A DNA stretch of 64,000 nt from Helichrysum umbraculigerum (GCA_949592205.1 CATIUR010000011.1:2232001-2296000); one strand, 5' to 3'. Positions 1 to 13,016 are shown, numbered from the stretch's first letter. Notes: generated by a model not told the origin, from the letters alone. Translations and numbers: made by a program.

Positions 1-1460
1 ATTGTGATTGCTATGGATGTAGATAATTATAAGTAAGGATGTCATTACATAACTAATGTACGATAATCGTAAAGTGGTATGACGGCCCCTATTCGACTGT
101 TACTCGGTATAGTGCTGGAAATGCGTTATGCAAAGTACAAACGTACGGAAGCCGGTAAACGACCGAAGGTAGTTATATCATTGGAATCAGCTCTGGTTTA
201 ACAGTTGGAATTCCGTAAGGATAATACAACTTCACAACTAACTGGTATATCCTACGAGAATCAATGCATTACAAAATAATGTTCGTTAAATACGTTCAGA
301 TAAAATAGGAGATAATAACCCTTGCACTGTTTAGACTTTATGAATTTTAAGTCTAGTTTATGGAGTACCCTTTCCAGTTATCCACGTGACTATAACCTAG
401 TAATTAGGACCTGATCAACCTTAATTATGGTAAGTAGTTATCTGTGCCCATGACATGCAATAAGTAAGACACAGTGAAATCACTCGTTGTATATATTAGG
501 TTTACTTTCCTGCACTGCTTTACATTTAATTAGTTAGAGTGTCACTTTCACCGTCAATTACTCTTGACCGCGTGTTGGATATAAGAAGCAGTGGAAATCT
601 CATGCAAAGTACACTGTCTATTATTGAAAGGCATGGTCCTCGTATGAAACATGTTTTAACAAACTGCGAATAACCTTGGGATGTATAACTGTTTGAAAAG
701 GAGAACTTAAATCATAAGTCGAAGTAATTAAAGCTTAATTGAACGAAAACAAGACTTAGGAATAGGAGTAAAACCCTGGTGACCTATAAACCTTAAAACC
801 CTAAGTTTTACATAATCGACGGTCTAAACATGCAAAGTTAATAATCTTCGTGCTAATAGTGTAGTAAACTACCTTAGGGGTCAAGAACGGTCGGACCTAT
901 GAGACGATACGCTACTGATTCATGCGCCTCGGTTTAAACCAAGATGGGTTGTTCATCTTTCAACTAGATGAGTATTGGAAGTTTGCGTATTGCTCCGACC
1001 AGAATCACGATAACCTAGTTCCATGTGACATGCCAATGGGAAACTGAGTTGGTAGGGTTCTAGAGTTTACACCTAGTAGTTTATTGACCACATTAGTATC
1101 AACCCTATTCGTTCGGTCATCCTGAAATACTAGTTATCGAAATCTCAGCAATCACATCTTTATCTTTATCTGTTTTCCTGCATTTTAATTTCCTGCAATT
1201 TACTTTTCTGTATTTTAAATCCCAAAAAACCTACCTACTTTGTGCCATCCTAAATACTTCCCTACTGAAAGTGTTAACTTTAATCACCCACACGTTTGGA
1301 TTCGTAGAACGATCTTAGGTCATACTTACCGCTTACTAACCAGAGTAGGTAGTACGTATAATTTAAGCCCCGCAAAATATAAATTTAAAAACCCCTGCTG
1401 CGCTCGCACCATCTTTTGAAAAACAACGACACGGTGCGTGCACAACAATATACAAGCAAG
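1..1460. other. Non-coding, probably old LTR-derived sequence
   Basis: No reading frame of note is visible on either strand. The stretch around 1140-1400 (pyrimidine-rich, then a run ending in 'aaacccctgctgcg') reminds me of the end of an LTR or a retrotransposon leader, but I could not find a partner LTR, a primer-binding site or a target duplication. The retroelement assignment is a guess. Confidence 0.3.
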
Positions 1461-1532
1461 ATGGCTTCTTCAGTCATTTTATGGACTTATATTCTGATTG
1501 TTTTTTTGGCTTCTCCAGTCTCCGGTTCTTAG
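1461..1532 (+). other. Short ORF resembling a signal peptide
   Basis: An ATG at 1461 opens 23 codons ending in TAG at 1530-1532. The peptide starts MASS, has a hydrophobic core of about 15 residues (ILWTYILIVFLA) and ends SPVSGS, which is the look of a secretory signal peptide with a small-residue cleavage site. No continuing exon was recognised downstream. It could be the first exon of a lost secreted-protein gene or chance. Confidence 0.2.
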
Positions 1533-3403
1533 AGTATCAATTGTGCTTTTATTCCAAAGAACCCGTGTTATGTTGTTTTAAACAGCCCTTGCTTTAAAGG
1601 AGTTGTATGGTATATGTCTTTCTTTCTCTTTTGCGCTTGCCTTATCTTTGAACAGGGGATGTTTTGGGCTTTATCTTAATGCTCATGGCTTTATTGTAAT
1701 GCTACTGGATCAAATGGTTTAGAAAACTTAACTAAAATGGAAATAGGTCAGGTAGGATGAAAAGTTAGCCCATTGCATTATTAATTGTTTGAAACCTCCT
1801 AAACATTTGTATTTGATGGATCATTACGTTTTATAATAGTCTTCATAGTCATAAAATATTAGAAAGATAGACAAAAATGTTTTCCCCATTCGAACTTGGC
1901 CTATTTTGACCAGTAAAATTAAAGTACCCCTTTTGACACGTTATTAAACCTGCTTGTTTTTCAGTCTTGTCGCATATTGAGGAGTTGTGAACCTGCAGTA
2001 TCTTTTTGAAAATGTTAGAATCACAACTTATGTTTGTTCAGTATTGTGTGTGACCTGCATTAAGCACCACAAAAGATGCTATATGCCATCACATTGCTAC
2101 AATCACTTATTGGATCGACATTTGATAGTAGTCAACTTATCTTGATTGCTTGCATGGGTTATCATAATGTAAACGTGCCAAGATTGCAAGTTTTGAGAAA
2201 CATCGAGATAAAAGCTAGGCAGAGCTAGATGTTCACGAATAGTCAGAGGCGAACAACTTTTCTTGAGCGGGATGTGGATGCATATTTGAGTTTGTAAGCC
2301 CTCTAGCTGTAGAAGATGTATTGGATTCATCAGTTAATTGAAGCACATGGTAAAAGTGCTCAACTACCCTTGTACAAGTGGATGGTTTCTCGAAGCCTCT
2401 ATCGAATTCTTGTCTTATCACATACTAGCAGGTGAAGTACAATAACATTTCTTTTTATTGTACGTGAGATTTTTTATTTTTAAATATTTTAGGTTTAGAA
2501 GTTGCAAAATGGGTGGGTCGTGACAGTCGGGTAACATGAAGCTTAACCTGAATTCACCCATAACATTTATTTGTAGTTACTTATTGAAAAAATAAAAATG
2601 CATCAATCCAACTATTTTGTTCGTGTCTACAAATGTGGTACGGAAGCTATAATAGCAGTGTCACTTGATGTATGAAATGCATGAACATGAGTGTTTGAGT
2701 TACAAAAAAATTATGGTACCACTGATTATTCTTTAATAATCGATACCATTAGGCAACTGATATTGTTAATCCATTTTTGTTCCTATCAACGAGGTGTTTT
2801 TTATGTTTCTAAAGGTTTTGATCTCAATTTCTGCTCACGTAATTCTTTGATTTTGATATAGATTCTTCACTTATCTATGTCTCGATCGCCCTTATTAAAT
2901 TCTTGGTGTGTATTCTCTTTTTAGGAACACATAAAATTGTAACGAAGTGACTTTCACCTGTACCATTGTTGATAACTTGATATGTGTTGGTGTATACATG
3001 TGTACTATATCATAATGGATAGTCTACTTTCACGTCAGTAAGACTTAAGGTAACCTTCAACAAGTTTTTAAATATGTACTTTTTGTATTGTGTGATCAGT
3101 AAGACTTAATGTACACCACAAGTGTTCTATATATTATTACATGTAAGAATGAATCTATTCGAAACACGGCGCTATATTTGTGAATAAAAAAAATTATGCT
3201 TTTAAAGTTTTTTAGCTATGTTACTGGCTTCATGGCCGGTTTCTGTTTTTTTTTTTTTAATGCATTTATTCACACATATCATTTTGGGGTCAATGTGCAG
3301 CTATTGTGTTTAGTTTCATATTTCCCTTACTAACGATTAATATAAAATAAACTGTGCATAACTATTGTTTAAACACGCTAACTACAGTAAAACATTGAAG
3401 AGG
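1533..3403. other. Non-coding region, no gene recognised
   Basis: AT-rich sequence with only short, low-complexity open frames (two overlapping minus-strand frames near 2103-2421 have no recognisable domain). It probably includes the body of the Helitron whose 3' end lies at 3432, but no Helitron 5' terminus was identified with confidence. A TC-plus-TATATATT-like sequence near 3126 is a weak candidate. Confidence 0.4.
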
Positions 3404-3432
3404 CCTGCAAATTTTTGCAGGTTCTAAACTAG
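3404..3432 (+). mobile_element. Helitron-type 3' terminus
   Basis: An inverted repeat with 8-bp arms CCTGCAAA (3404-3411) and TTTGCAGG (3414-3421) is followed after 7 nt by CTAG (3429-3432) and then a T. Helitrons end in a short hairpin a few bases before CTRR and insert between A and T, so this fits a plus-strand Helitron ending at 3432. The same layout recurs on the minus strand at 23929-23956. The element's 5' end was not located. Confidence 0.5.
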
Positions 3433-3459
3433 TATATTTATATTATACTGATGACCAGG

Positions 3460-3764
3460 ATCCTGAGGAGATTCCCTCAGGATATACAAGAGATAATCTT
3501 ATTTTAAAATATTGGGAGATTCCCTCAATACATGCTTACTTTACTTATACCTCCAGGATTCTAAGGAGATTCCCTCATAATATGTCGTATATAAAACATA
3601 TCGCAGGATAATGGAAAGATTATTCCATTATAAAATTCCAATTCTTAGGATCCTGAGGAGATTCCCTCAGGATAAACTTGGAATAATGTAGATTCCAGGA
3701 TAATGGGGAGATCCTCCCATTATAGGATCTTAACTTCAGGATTCTGAGGAGATTTCCTCAGAAT
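3460..3764. repeat. Array of seven hairpins with AGATTN-like loops
   Basis: Seven inverted repeats occur every 40-50 bp: 3460-3483, 3510-3530, about 3559-3582, 3608-3631, 3650-3673, 3700-3723 and 3741-3764. Most have 9-bp arms around a 6-nt loop that is AGATTC, AGATTA, AGATCC or AGATTT. Arm sequences differ yet stay paired: ATCCTGAGG/CCTCAGGAT, ATAATGGAA/TTCCATTAT, ATTCTGAGG/CCTCAGAAT. Copies 2 and 3 are weaker (a G-T pair; two mismatches). The array lies in what I infer to be the 3' untranslated part of the Tat-like element, a place where tandem repeats are known to arise in that lineage. Confidence 0.75.
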
Positions 3765-4031
3765 ATCTTGAGACGACACCTAAGTGATCTTGAAATCAGG
3801 ATTTCAATATTTCAGGATCCTAAAATATATTTGAAATAATAATCAAAAGGAAAACCGCATGGGTAATATCCTGCAATGTAATTTCAATGTGTTATCAAAT
3901 GTCATTAAATCTTTGAAAAAGTTATTTGTGACATATAAAATGCATAAATCTGTGTAATTATTTTTGAGATCTTTAAACAAGTTTAAAAATAGTTTTGATA
4001 AACTCTAAGATCTTTTGAAAGAACACTTTTG

Positions 4032-4204
4032 ATAATGTGAAAACATTATAACCAATAGACTTAAGTTTGGATAAAACCAATAAAATCATGTTTTTGCAAT
4101 GTGATAACATTACATTAACTCATGGGATACTCCGTGTCTCGGGATAATCCATCTTTTGTATGGTATGAAGATACCAATATCCTTAGGTAATGTGAAAACA
4201 TTAC
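4032..4204. repeat. Hairpins with GAAA/GATA loops, left part
   Basis: Inverted repeats ATAATGT-GAAA-ACATTAT (4032-4049), AATGT-GATA-ACATT (4098-4111) and GTAATGT-GAAA-ACATTAC (4187-4204), with another hairpin TGGTAT-GAAG-ATACCA at 4161-4176. The same motif resumes at 13332-13381, beyond the nested retrotransposon, so one array was split by that insertion. Confidence 0.65.
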
Positions 4205-4241
4205 TAACCTTGTGCGATATTCAGTGTAAAAACATGAAAAG
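4205..4241. other. Left flank and target duplication of nested element
   Basis: The last five bases, AAAAG at 4237-4241, are repeated exactly at 13285-13289 on the other side of the nested retrotransposon, so they are its 5-bp target-site duplication. Confidence 0.85.
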
Positions 4242-6341
4242 TATAACACCCTACTCGAGAATACAAGGATTTTTTTTTTTTATTTTTATTTTTTTTTTTT
4301 TAAAGGAAGCGCAAGTTTAGATACAAAACATTGAATTGCATATTTACATTTCAAAATGGCAATTCAAATACATACAGTCTTTAAGCTAGATTATCCAAGA
4401 CATTACACACGATAAGTTTGGTGTTATAGAAATCCAAAACATATGTCATAACATTAACATAGTTAACAAAACAGAGTGAGCCTGTCAAACATTCCATTCC
4501 TATAGTACTTCTTGCCCACCCACATACCAAAGTAAACCTGCAAGAAGTAATGAGGGGTTAGCACGAAGCTAAGTGAATAAATCTCAAACTATCAACTAAC
4601 TTAGCTTAACAAATGAATACCGCAAAGCATAGCAACAGTTAATCATGAAGGATCGGTGGTCCTTGGAGTACCCTCATGCCGCGGTGGTTCCCCAAGTAAC
4701 ACTTAAAACCAACTGAAGGCCAAATCAGTGGCTAAACCGATAGCTTGGTACTATTACTACTTACAACATAATTTCAGTGAACAACACATGTACAAAGCAC
4801 TTATGATGTCCAAAGTAATAGTACACAAACCCAACACACGTTGACCCCCGACATTCATATAGTCCACAACCATCAAGGCAATCAAGGACACCAATAATTA
4901 AGCTAAATAAAACCATCATGGCAAAATATTAACTTAACAATGAAAACAGTAAATTCACATTTACCCGTTGTAACCATATTGTTACAACCAAATTAGACTG
5001 ACAGTCCAAGATCCACTCACCCTTGTCGACTGTAGTCTCCACTCAAAGATCTTATCTTATTGAGTCTTCTGGTTATCTGAGAACACGATCAAAACCCGAG
5101 TTAGACTCTCATGTTTAGAATTTATAGTGTAACATTCACATAACAATGCAGTATAATGCTCATAATATAATTTCAATACTCGTTAAATAACATAAACCCA
5201 CAAGTTACAAGTTGTCAAATTCGTCAAAGTAAAACTGACAAACGCGATCCGGGTAAGGTGTGGCTGGATCGCGTTCCTTAACACCAAAATATTCTGTTGC
5301 CAAAATACACTTGCAAAGGCGATCCGGGACAAGGAGCTGGATCGCGTTCCAAGGAACAAAATCCGTTGACCCAATTTAACACTAGCTAACGCGATCCAGA
5401 TGATAGAGGCTGGATCGCGTTCATACGTACAAAATCATCCTGGGATCAAAATACACATAGCAACGCGATCCGGGCAAGGGTTTCAGGATCGCGTTCATAT
5501 GTTTTTCAGCAATGGTTCAGACCTGCAACTAGTTTCAGCTCGAACCAAAAACTCAAATTTCGACCAACACAGCATCTAAACTCGATTTTAACATGTAATT
5601 GACCACTACAAACATGTTTAAACATTTTGCAACAACAAACAACATCATCTAACACCTAATTACATACATGCATCAATCATTCAACCTAAGGTTCAACCAA
5701 TTTCAATGATTCAACTAACAACTTGAAGAACACAATCTATTCACCAAGATAAGTATGAAATCAGTTTATAATCAACACACAAACACATTCAAACATAGAT
5801 TAACTCAAATTCATCATTTCATCCTATTAATTCAACCAATTCAATCAACTCAAGTTCATACATAAAATGGAGGTAATTTCACTTACAATGGAGATGCTTG
5901 CTAGATGAAAGAGATGAAGAACACACTATATGCACAATCACAAGCTTCAATTCAAGTTCTAATCTGATTTTTTTTTTTGCTAAATTCTTTTGAGAGCATT
6001 TGAGGTGATATGAGCATTTAGGAAGGATGAAGTGTTGTCAAAATGAAATCACAGATGTCAAGTTCCTTATATGACTCAGCTTATTTTGGGTATAAATTAT
6101 ACCCGTCCTAAATCTATTGTCTGGAACCTAAAAACCATTTGCGAGAAATAAGTTTTTATTATACCGTCATCTAAATAAATTTAAAACATGTAATAATTCA
6201 TTTATCACAATAAGCCAATTGACCAATTGACCTATTAATTTTAGCTATCAAATACACCAAGTATTTAAAATACAATTTAAATAGCAATTAAATTAAGGGA
6301 AAATACCGTATTTCAACTAGGCCAATTTTGAGGATGTTACA
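4242..6341 (-). repeat. 3' LTR of the Tekay-type element
   Basis: 2,100 bp, collinear with 11189-13284. Contains a T-rich tract at about 4270-4301 and the four-hairpin cluster at 5241-5495. The T-rich tract carries two A interruptions that the other LTR lacks. Confidence 0.93.
5241..5495. repeat. Four CGCGATCC hairpins in the 3' LTR
   Basis: Four inverted repeats AACGCGATCC...GGATCGCGTT at 5241-5275, 5316-5348, 5388-5421 and 5462-5495, spaced 72-75 bp. Arms are 10 bp; only the second copy has a mismatch here (AAGGCGATCC), which is absent from the matching copy in the 5' LTR. Intervening sequence is also weakly repeated, so these are diverged tandem units of about 74 bp. Confidence 0.85.
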
Positions 6342-6355
6342 AATCTTCCCTCCTT
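6342..6355 (-). other. Polypurine tract of the Tekay-type element
   Basis: Read on the minus strand, AAGGAGGGAAGATT lies directly against the 3' LTR start (TGTAACATCC). This is the expected plus-strand primer for reverse transcription. The stop codon of the gag-pol frame (6354-6356) overlaps its upstream edge. Confidence 0.8.
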
Positions 6356-9300
6356 AAGAAGATTTCGTCCCCGAAATCTCGTCATGCTCAAAAAGATTTG
6401 GATATCGCGTCCTCATGCTAGACTCGGTCTCCCAAGATAAGTTTGGACCCAAACTATGATTCCACTTAACCAATACCATAGGGATCTCCTTCTTTCGAAG
6501 TTTAGTCACCTTACGGTCAACAAGTTCTACGGGCTCTTCTACAAGTCTTTGGTTTAAGTCCACACTCAAGTCTTGCAATGGAAGAACTTGGGATTGGTCC
6601 TCCACATTGCATTTTCTTAGATAACACACATTAAAAGTATCATGAATACCCGACAATTCAGGAGGAAGATCTAATGACACCGTTTGATCATTGACAACAT
6701 GTCGAATTTTAAACGGCCCGATGTATCTGGGAGCTAGTTTACCACGTTTCCCAAACCTGATAACACCCTTCCAAGGTGAAACTTTCAAATAAGCTAACTC
6801 ACCTTCTACAAACGAAACTGGTCGATAACGTGGGTCAGCATACTGTTTCTGTCTATCACGGGCAGCTTTCAATCTATCTCGGGCAATAGCTACCTTATCG
6901 GCTGTAATTTGAACTATGTCAGGACCCGCAAACTGCTTTTCACCCGCCTCTAACCAACAAGTGGGTGTTCTACACCTACGACCATACAACATTTCATAGG
7001 GTGGCATGCCTATACTAGAATGGAAAGAATTATTATAGGCAAACTCAACTAATGGTAAATGGGAATCCCACGACCCACCAAATTCTAATACACATGCCCG
7101 CAACATGTCCTCCAAGGTTTGAATGGTGCGCTCCGACTGACCATCCGTCTGAGGATGATAAGCCGTACTCAAGTTGACCCTAGAACCCAATTCACGCTGT
7201 AAATTCTGCCAAAAACCCGACACAAATCGAGAATCTCTGTCCGAAACAATCGACAACGGAATCCCATGTCTAATAACCACTTCATTAATGTACAATTGTG
7301 CCAATTTACTTAATGATGCCGTCTCACAAGTAGCAAGAAAGTGAGCACTTTTGGTCAACCTATCGACAATTACCCATATCATATCATTACCCTTAACAGT
7401 TCGAGGTAATTTGGTCACAAAATCCATGGTAATATGTTCCCATTTCCACTCGGGAATCTCTAGTTGCTTCAAAGCTCCATAAGGTTTTTGATGCTCGGTT
7501 TTTACTTGAGAGCAAATATGGCAAGACTCAACAATTCGTGCGACATCCAACTTCAAAGTAGGCCACCAATACAATGGTTTTAAATCATGATACATTTTGG
7601 TGCTTCCTGGATGAACCGACAATCTAGACTTATGTGCCTCCAACAATAACACATCTCGAAGTCCACCAAACGATGGGACCCAAACACGAGACTGAAATGT
7701 CTTTAATCCACGAGAATCTTCTACCAATAAATCCTTCCTTTTAAGCATGATTTCAGATTTCAAGTTATGATCCAATAAGGCCTCCATCTGAGCCAATTTC
7801 AATTTATCGATCAAGTCTGAAGAGATTTCCAAACGCATTAAACAAACCCTTTCAGATTTACCCTTTCGGCTAAGCGCATCCGCCACCACATTTGCCTTAC
7901 CCGGATGGTATCGAATCTCGCAATCATAATCCTTAATCAACTCTAACCATCGTCTTTGCCTCATGTTAAGTTCTTTTTGAGTAAACATATACTGAAGACT
8001 CTTGTGGTCCGTACAAATAACGCATTTGGTTCCATACAAGTAATGTCTCCAAATCTTTAAGGCAAAAACCACAGCTGCAAGTTCCAAGTCATGGGTAGGA
8101 TAGTTGATTTCATGAGGTTTCAGCTGACGCGAAGCATAGGCAATAACACGGTCTCGTTGCATCAAAACACAACCTAAACCCGCATGTGAAGCGTCACAAT
8201 ATACAATAAAATCTTCAGATCCGTCAGGTAAAGCTAAAACCGGAGCCTGACACAACAATTGTTTCAAGGTCTGAAAAGCCGATTCCTGTTGGTCACTCCA
8301 CAGAAAATTCACATCCTTACGAGTTAATTTAGTCAAAGAACCTGCAATCTTGGAGAAATCTTTAATAAATTTTCTGTAATAGCCAGCCAAACCCAGAAAA
8401 CTCTTGATCTCTGACGGAGATTTAGGTGATTGCCAATTCATGACAGCCTCAATTTTAGATGGATCTACTTTAATCCCATTTTCACAAATGATGTGCCCCA
8501 AAAATTGAACTTCACGAAGCCAAAATTCACATTTCGAAAACTTAGCATACAATTTCTCCTTCCTCAAGGTGTCAAGAACTAAACGCAAATGTACTTCATG
8601 ATCAGATTCAGATTTAGAATAAACTAAAATATCATCAATGAATACAATGACAAATTTATCGAGGAAAGGTCTACAAACCCTGTTCATCAAATCCATGAAA
8701 ATTGCTGGAGCGTTAGTCAACCCAAAAGGCATAACAAGGAATTCATAATGACCATAGCGAGTGCGAAAAGCTGTTTTAGGGATATCCTCCCCACAAACCC
8801 GGACTTGGTGATAACCCGATCTCAAGTCTATCTTAGAGAAAAATGAAGATCCTTGCAATTGATCAAACAATTCATCTATTCGGGGCAAAGGATACTTATT
8901 CTTTACGGTCCTCTTATTCAATTCTCTATAATCAATACACATACGAAAAGTGCCATCTTTCTTTTTAACAAATAATACAGGAGCACCCCAAGGAGAAGAA
9001 CTGGGTCTAACAAAACCCTTATCTAATAATTCCTGAATTTGATTCATCATTTCACGGATTTCGGAGGGAGCTAATCTATAAGGTGCCTTAGCTACCGGAG
9101 TAGAACCAGGAATTAACTCAATTTTATATTCTACTTCTCTAACCGGAGGTAAACCAGGCAATTCTTCAGGGAAAACATCCGAATACTCAGAAACAACTCG
9201 GACATTACTAATGGCTTTCTTTTCTAGCTTAGCATCGACAACATAGGCTAAATAAGAATCACACCCTTTAGCTAGAGATTTTCTAGCTTTCATCATAGAG

Positions 9301-11012
9301 ATCAAAGGTATACTACCCCTCTCCCTTTCCCCCCGAGCCACGACATATGACTCGTCTGAAATTGGAATTTTTATTAGCTTCTTATGACAATCTATATGGG
9401 CTTTATTACGACTCAACCAATCCATGCCTAACACGACATCAAACCCATGAATAGGCATCAACAGAAAAGAAGTAGGGAAGCTATGACCCTCAATCAAAAT
9501 ACTAGCTCCAGTAACCGATGTGGTAACTGAAACTAATTTTCCATCCGCTACCTCAACCTCAATTGGTTGTAAAATACATGTAGGCGTCAATTTAAGTCTA
9601 TCACAGAATACCAAGGACATAAAGGAACAATTTGCCCCTGAATCAAATAAGGCGCACGCCGGTACTGAATTAATAAGAAAAGTACCAGTGATGACGTCCT
9701 CGGCTACAACAGCTTCATCCACGGTCATTCGAAAAGCCCGACCCGTTGGAACTGGAGGATTCTTTCTTTTCTGGCCAGCAGATGATGATGACCCTCCGAC
9801 CGTTCCCAATTTTTGCTTCCTTTCCTCTGGACACGCACTCGAACGATGTCCTTCCTTGCGACAATTCCAACACACTGGCTTAGGAAAAGGACAATCCTTA
9901 ATGTCATGACCGAACTGACCACACTTAATACACCTAGCAGTCTGAGGTGTACAATGTCCCGTGTGCCTAGACTTGTAATTCTGGCACCAATTTGATCTAT
10001 CCACTGCACCACCAATAACATTTGGTTTACGGTTATTACTATTACCTTGCCATTTCTTCTTCCCCTGACCTGACGTAGATTCACCTTTGGGTTTCATTGG
10101 GGACTTGTCTTTAATCTCTAAACCATGAGCTCGAATATCACCGTCTACAGAACGAGCCAAATCAAAAGCTTGGTTAAGATCACCTGCAAGTCTCACAGTA
10201 GTCCGATAATTATGGGGTAACATTCCAACAAAATGGTCAATCTTTGTCCTTTCATCCGGTACCCATTGATGTACAAATCTCAATTTATCGGTAAACTGGG
10301 AGATAAGGTCCTCCATAGTCATACTATCAGTCAATTGCATATCCAAGAATTCACGCCTAATGCGAGTCATGTCATACCCGGAGCAATATTTCTTACAAAT
10401 CTCGTTATGGAAATCAGACCATGTAATGGAAGCTTTTTGCTGAGGTGTTAAATGAGATGTGATAGAATCCCACCATCCCATTGCCGGACCCTTTAAAAGT
10501 TGCACTGCATAAGTTACCTTGATCTCGTCCTCACATCGGCAAACCTCAAATTTTCTTTCGACATCCCTTAACCAATCCATGGTCACAGAAGGATTTGTAC
10601 TCCCAAAGAAATCTGAAGGTCCACTAGATTTAAAGGTCTTAAATGAACATAGTTTTTGCTGAGATGGAGGAGGAAATACCGGAAACTGAAATCCCGAAGG
10701 TCCTGAAGAAGAAAAAGGAGCTGATGTCTGGTAGTAGATAGGCGGTGGCATAGAAAACTGTGATGTCACCAACGGAGGTGTAATCGTACTAACAACCGGA
10801 ATCTGCCTGGATGTTCTAGCTTGTTGCTCATATAATTCCTTATATTTGTTTAACTCATCCTCTAAATACAAAGTGTACTCATCACGACTCAATTCATTTG
10901 CAGGGAGTGTAGTACTAGGCTGACCTTGACTTAGAGACTGAATTTCAGGAGGAGAGTCTCTTGCTCCAGAAGCATTGATCGGGGCACTGGTCGGAGTGTT
11001 ATTTTCTGCCAT
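6354..11012 (-). CDS. Gag-Pol polyprotein, Ty3/gypsy chromovirus-like
   Basis: One uninterrupted frame encodes all retrotransposon functions; it is open from 11036, but the second methionine (MAENN, at 11012) looks the likelier start. Residue numbers count from 11036. Gag core at about 150-300; two CCHC zinc knuckles (C369-C372-H377-C382 and C389-C392-H397-C402); aspartic protease with DSG at 465-467; reverse transcriptase with FIDD at 799-802; RNase H with D948, E985, D1010 and D1053; integrase with H1135/H1142/C1172/C1175 zinc finger and D1205, D1266, E1302 (35 residues between the last two); C-terminal chromodomain-like segment about 1500-1550 (LVKW, SWE). All catalytic residues are present, so it looks capable of copying itself. 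Whether it is expressed cannot be seen. Confidence 0.95.
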   Translation of the reverse strand: MAENNTPTSAPINASGARDSPPEIQSLSQGQPSTTLPANELSRDEYTLYLEDELNKYKELYEQQARTSRQIPVVSTITPPLVTSQFSMPPPIYYQTSAPFSSSGPSGFQFPVFPPPSQQKLCSFKTFKSSGPSDFFGSTNPSVTMDWLRDVERKFEVCRCEDEIKVTYAVQLLKGPAMGWWDSITSHLTPQQKASITWSDFHNEICKKYCSGYDMTRIRREFLDMQLTDSMTMEDLISQFTDKLRFVHQWVPDERTKIDHFVGMLPHNYRTTVRLAGDLNQAFDLARSVDGDIRAHGLEIKDKSPMKPKGESTSGQGKKKWQGNSNNRKPNVIGGAVDRSNWCQNYKSRHTGHCTPQTARCIKCGQFGHDIKDCPFPKPVCWNCRKEGHRSSACPEERKQKLGTVGGSSSSAGQKRKNPPVPTGRAFRMTVDEAVVAEDVITGTFLINSVPACALFDSGANCSFMSLVFCDRLKLTPTCILQPIEVEVADGKLVSVTTSVTGASILIEGHSFPTSFLLMPIHGFDVVLGMDWLSRNKAHIDCHKKLIKIPISDESYVVARGERERGSIPLISMMKARKSLAKGCDSYLAYVVDAKLEKKAISNVRVVSEYSDVFPEELPGLPPVREVEYKIELIPGSTPVAKAPYRLAPSEIREMMNQIQELLDKGFVRPSSSPWGAPVLFVKKKDGTFRMCIDYRELNKRTVKNKYPLPRIDELFDQLQGSSFFSKIDLRSGYHQVRVCGEDIPKTAFRTRYGHYEFLVMPFGLTNAPAIFMDLMNRVCRPFLDKFVIVFIDDILVYSKSESDHEVHLRLVLDTLRKEKLYAKFSKCEFWLREVQFLGHIICENGIKVDPSKIEAVMNWQSPKSPSEIKSFLGLAGYYRKFIKDFSKIAGSLTKLTRKDVNFLWSDQQESAFQTLKQLLCQAPVLALPDGSEDFIVYCDASHAGLGCVLMQRDRVIAYASRQLKPHEINYPTHDLELAAVVFALKIWRHYLYGTKCVICTDHKSLQYMFTQKELNMRQRRWLELIKDYDCEIRYHPGKANVVADALSRKGKSERVCLMRLEISSDLIDKLKLAQMEALLDHNLKSEIMLKRKDLLVEDSRGLKTFQSRVWVPSFGGLRDVLLLEAHKSRLSVHPGSTKMYHDLKPLYWWPTLKLDVARIVESCHICSQVKTEHQKPYGALKQLEIPEWKWEHITMDFVTKLPRTVKGNDMIWVIVDRLTKSAHFLATCETASLSKLAQLYINEVVIRHGIPLSIVSDRDSRFVSGFWQNLQRELGSRVNLSTAYHPQTDGQSERTIQTLEDMLRACVLEFGGSWDSHLPLVEFAYNNSFHSSIGMPPYEMLYGRRCRTPTCWLEAGEKQFAGPDIVQITADKVAIARDRLKAARDRQKQYADPRYRPVSFVEGELAYLKVSPWKGVIRFGKRGKLAPRYIGPFKIRHVVNDQTVSLDLPPELSGIHDTFNVCYLRKCNVEDQSQVLPLQDLSVDLNQRLVEEPVELVDRKVTKLRKKEIPMVLVKWNHSLGPNLSWETESSMRTRYPNLFEHDEISGTKSS

Positions 11013-11173
11013 GTCCTGTACCACAACATATCTCATAACCCGTTAATTGTTAGTACTTAACAATACTAACCAAATCATATTCACTAGCTCAATCCCCTTC
11101 CCTGGAATGTTTGACTAACACAATTAGGTTTGGGATTGAACAATTAACCCATGTTCAATTCACCCAAACCGTT
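11013..11173 (-). other. Leader between PBS and gag start
   Basis: About 160 bp of untranslated leader of the Tekay-type element, between the primer-binding site and the MAENN start. No separate feature was recognised. Confidence 0.6.
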
Positions 11174-11185
11174 GCTCTGATACCA
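11174..11185 (-). other. Primer-binding site, initiator Met tRNA
   Basis: On the minus strand TGGTATCAGAGC begins 3 nt inside the 5' LTR boundary at 11189. This is complementary to the 3' end of plant initiator methionine tRNA, the usual primer of many plant LTR retrotransposons. Confidence 0.9.
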
Positions 11186-12183
11186 ATTTATAACACCCTA
11201 CTCGAAAATACAAGGATATTTTTTTTTTTTTTTTTTTTTTTTTTAAAGGAAGCGCAAGTTTAGATACAAAACATTGAATTGCATATTTACATTTCAAAAT
11301 GGCAATTCAAATACATACAGTCTTTAAGCTAGATTATCCTAGACATTACACACGATAAGTTTGGTGTTATAGAAATCCAAAACATATGTCATAACATTAA
11401 CATAGTTAACAAAACAGAGTGAGCCTGTCAAACATTCCATTCCTATAGTACTTCTTGCCCACCCACATACCAAAGTAAACCTGCAAGAAGTAATGAGGGG
11501 TTAGCACGAAGCTAAGTGAATAAATCTCAAACTATCAACTAACTTAGCTTAACAAATGAATACCGCAAAGCATAGCAACAGTTAATCATGAAGGATCGGT
11601 GGTCCTTGGAGTACCCTCATGCCGCGGTGGTTCCCCAAGTAACACTTAAAACCAACTGAAGGCCAAATCAGTGGCTAAACCGATAGCTTGGTACTATTAC
11701 TACTTACAACATAATTTCAGTGAACAACACATGTACAAAGCACTTATGATGTCCAAAGTAATAGTACACAAACCCAACACACGTTGACCCCCGACATTCA
11801 TATAGTCCACAACCATCAAGGCAATCAAGGACACCAATAATTAAGCTAAATAAAACCATCATGGCAAAATATTAACTTAACAATGAAAACAGTAAATTCA
11901 CATTTACCCGTTGTAACCATATTGTTACAACCAAATTAGACTGACAGTCCAAGATCCACTCACCCTTGTCGACTGTAGTCTCCACTCAAAGATCTTATCT
12001 TATTGAGTCTTCTGGTTATCTGAGAACACGATCAAAACCCGAGTTAGACTCTCATGTTTAGAATTTATAGTGTAACATTCACATAACAATGCAGTATAAT
12101 GCTCATAATATAATTTCAATACTCGTTAAATAACATAAACCCACAAGTTACAAGTTGTCAAATTCGTCAAAGTAAAACTGACA

Positions 12184-12438
12184 AACGCGATCCGGGTAAG
12201 GTGTGGCTGGATCGCGTTCCTTAACACCAAAATATTCTGTTGCCAAAATACACTTGCAAACGCGATCCGGGACAAGGAGCTGGATCGCGTTCCAAGGAAC
12301 AAAATCCGTTGACCCAATTTAACACTAGCTAACGCGATCCAGATGATAGAGGCTGGATCGCGTTCATACGTACAAAATCATCCTGGGATCAAAATACACA
12401 TAGCAACGCGATCCGGGCAAGGGTTTCAGGATCGCGTT
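12184..12438. repeat. Four CGCGATCC hairpins in the 5' LTR
   Basis: Same four units as at 5241-5495, beginning at 12184 and ending at 12438, here all four with perfect AACGCGATCC...GGATCGCGTT arms. In the element's own orientation they lie near the middle of the LTR. Confidence 0.85.
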
Positions 12439-13008
12439 CATATGTTTTTCAGCAATGGTTCAGACCTGCAACTAGTTTCAGCTCGAACCAAAAACTCAAA
12501 TTTCGACCAACACAGCATCTAAACTCGATTTTAACATGTAATTGACCACTACAAACATGTTTAAACATTTTGCAACAACAAACAACATCATCTAACACCT
12601 AATTACATACATGCATCAATCATTCAACCTAAGGTTCAACCAATTTCAATGATTCAACTAACAACTTGAAGAACACAATCTATTCACCAAGATAAGTATG
12701 AAATCAGTTTATAATCAACACACAAACACATTCAAACATAGATTAACTCAAATTCATCATTTCATCCTATTAATTCAACCAATTCAATCAACTCAAGTTC
12801 ATACATAAAATGGAGGTAATTTCACTTACAATGGAGATGCTTGCTAGATGAAAGAGATGAAGAACACACTATATGCACAATCACAAGCTTCAATTCAAGT
12901 TCTAATCTGATTTTTTTTTTTGCTAAATTCTTTTGAGAGCATTTGAGGTGATATGAGCATTTAGGAAGGATGAAGTGTTGTCAAAATGAAATCACAGATG
13001 TCAAGTTC

Positions 13009-13016
13009 CTTATATG
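13009..13016 (-). promoter_or_regulatory. Possible TATA box of the 5' LTR
   Basis: Minus-strand ATATAAGG lies about 270 bp inside the upstream edge of the 5' LTR. It resembles a TATA box but the start of transcription is not determinable from sequence, and the LTR is AT-rich. Confidence 0.25.

Noticed and set aside
2103..2421. Two overlapping minus-strand frames of 62 and 75 codons
   Set aside because: No domain, no splice or start context, and they overlap each other in different frames; regarded as chance.
5183..5374. 63-codon minus-strand frame found identically in both LTRs (also 12126-12317)
   Set aside because: It runs through the LTR hairpin repeats, is present twice only because LTRs are duplicated, and has no domain.
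9520..10451. Plus-strand frames opposite the gag region of the Tekay-type element
   Set aside because: They lie wholly antisense to the zinc-knuckle and protease region and have no recognisable domain.
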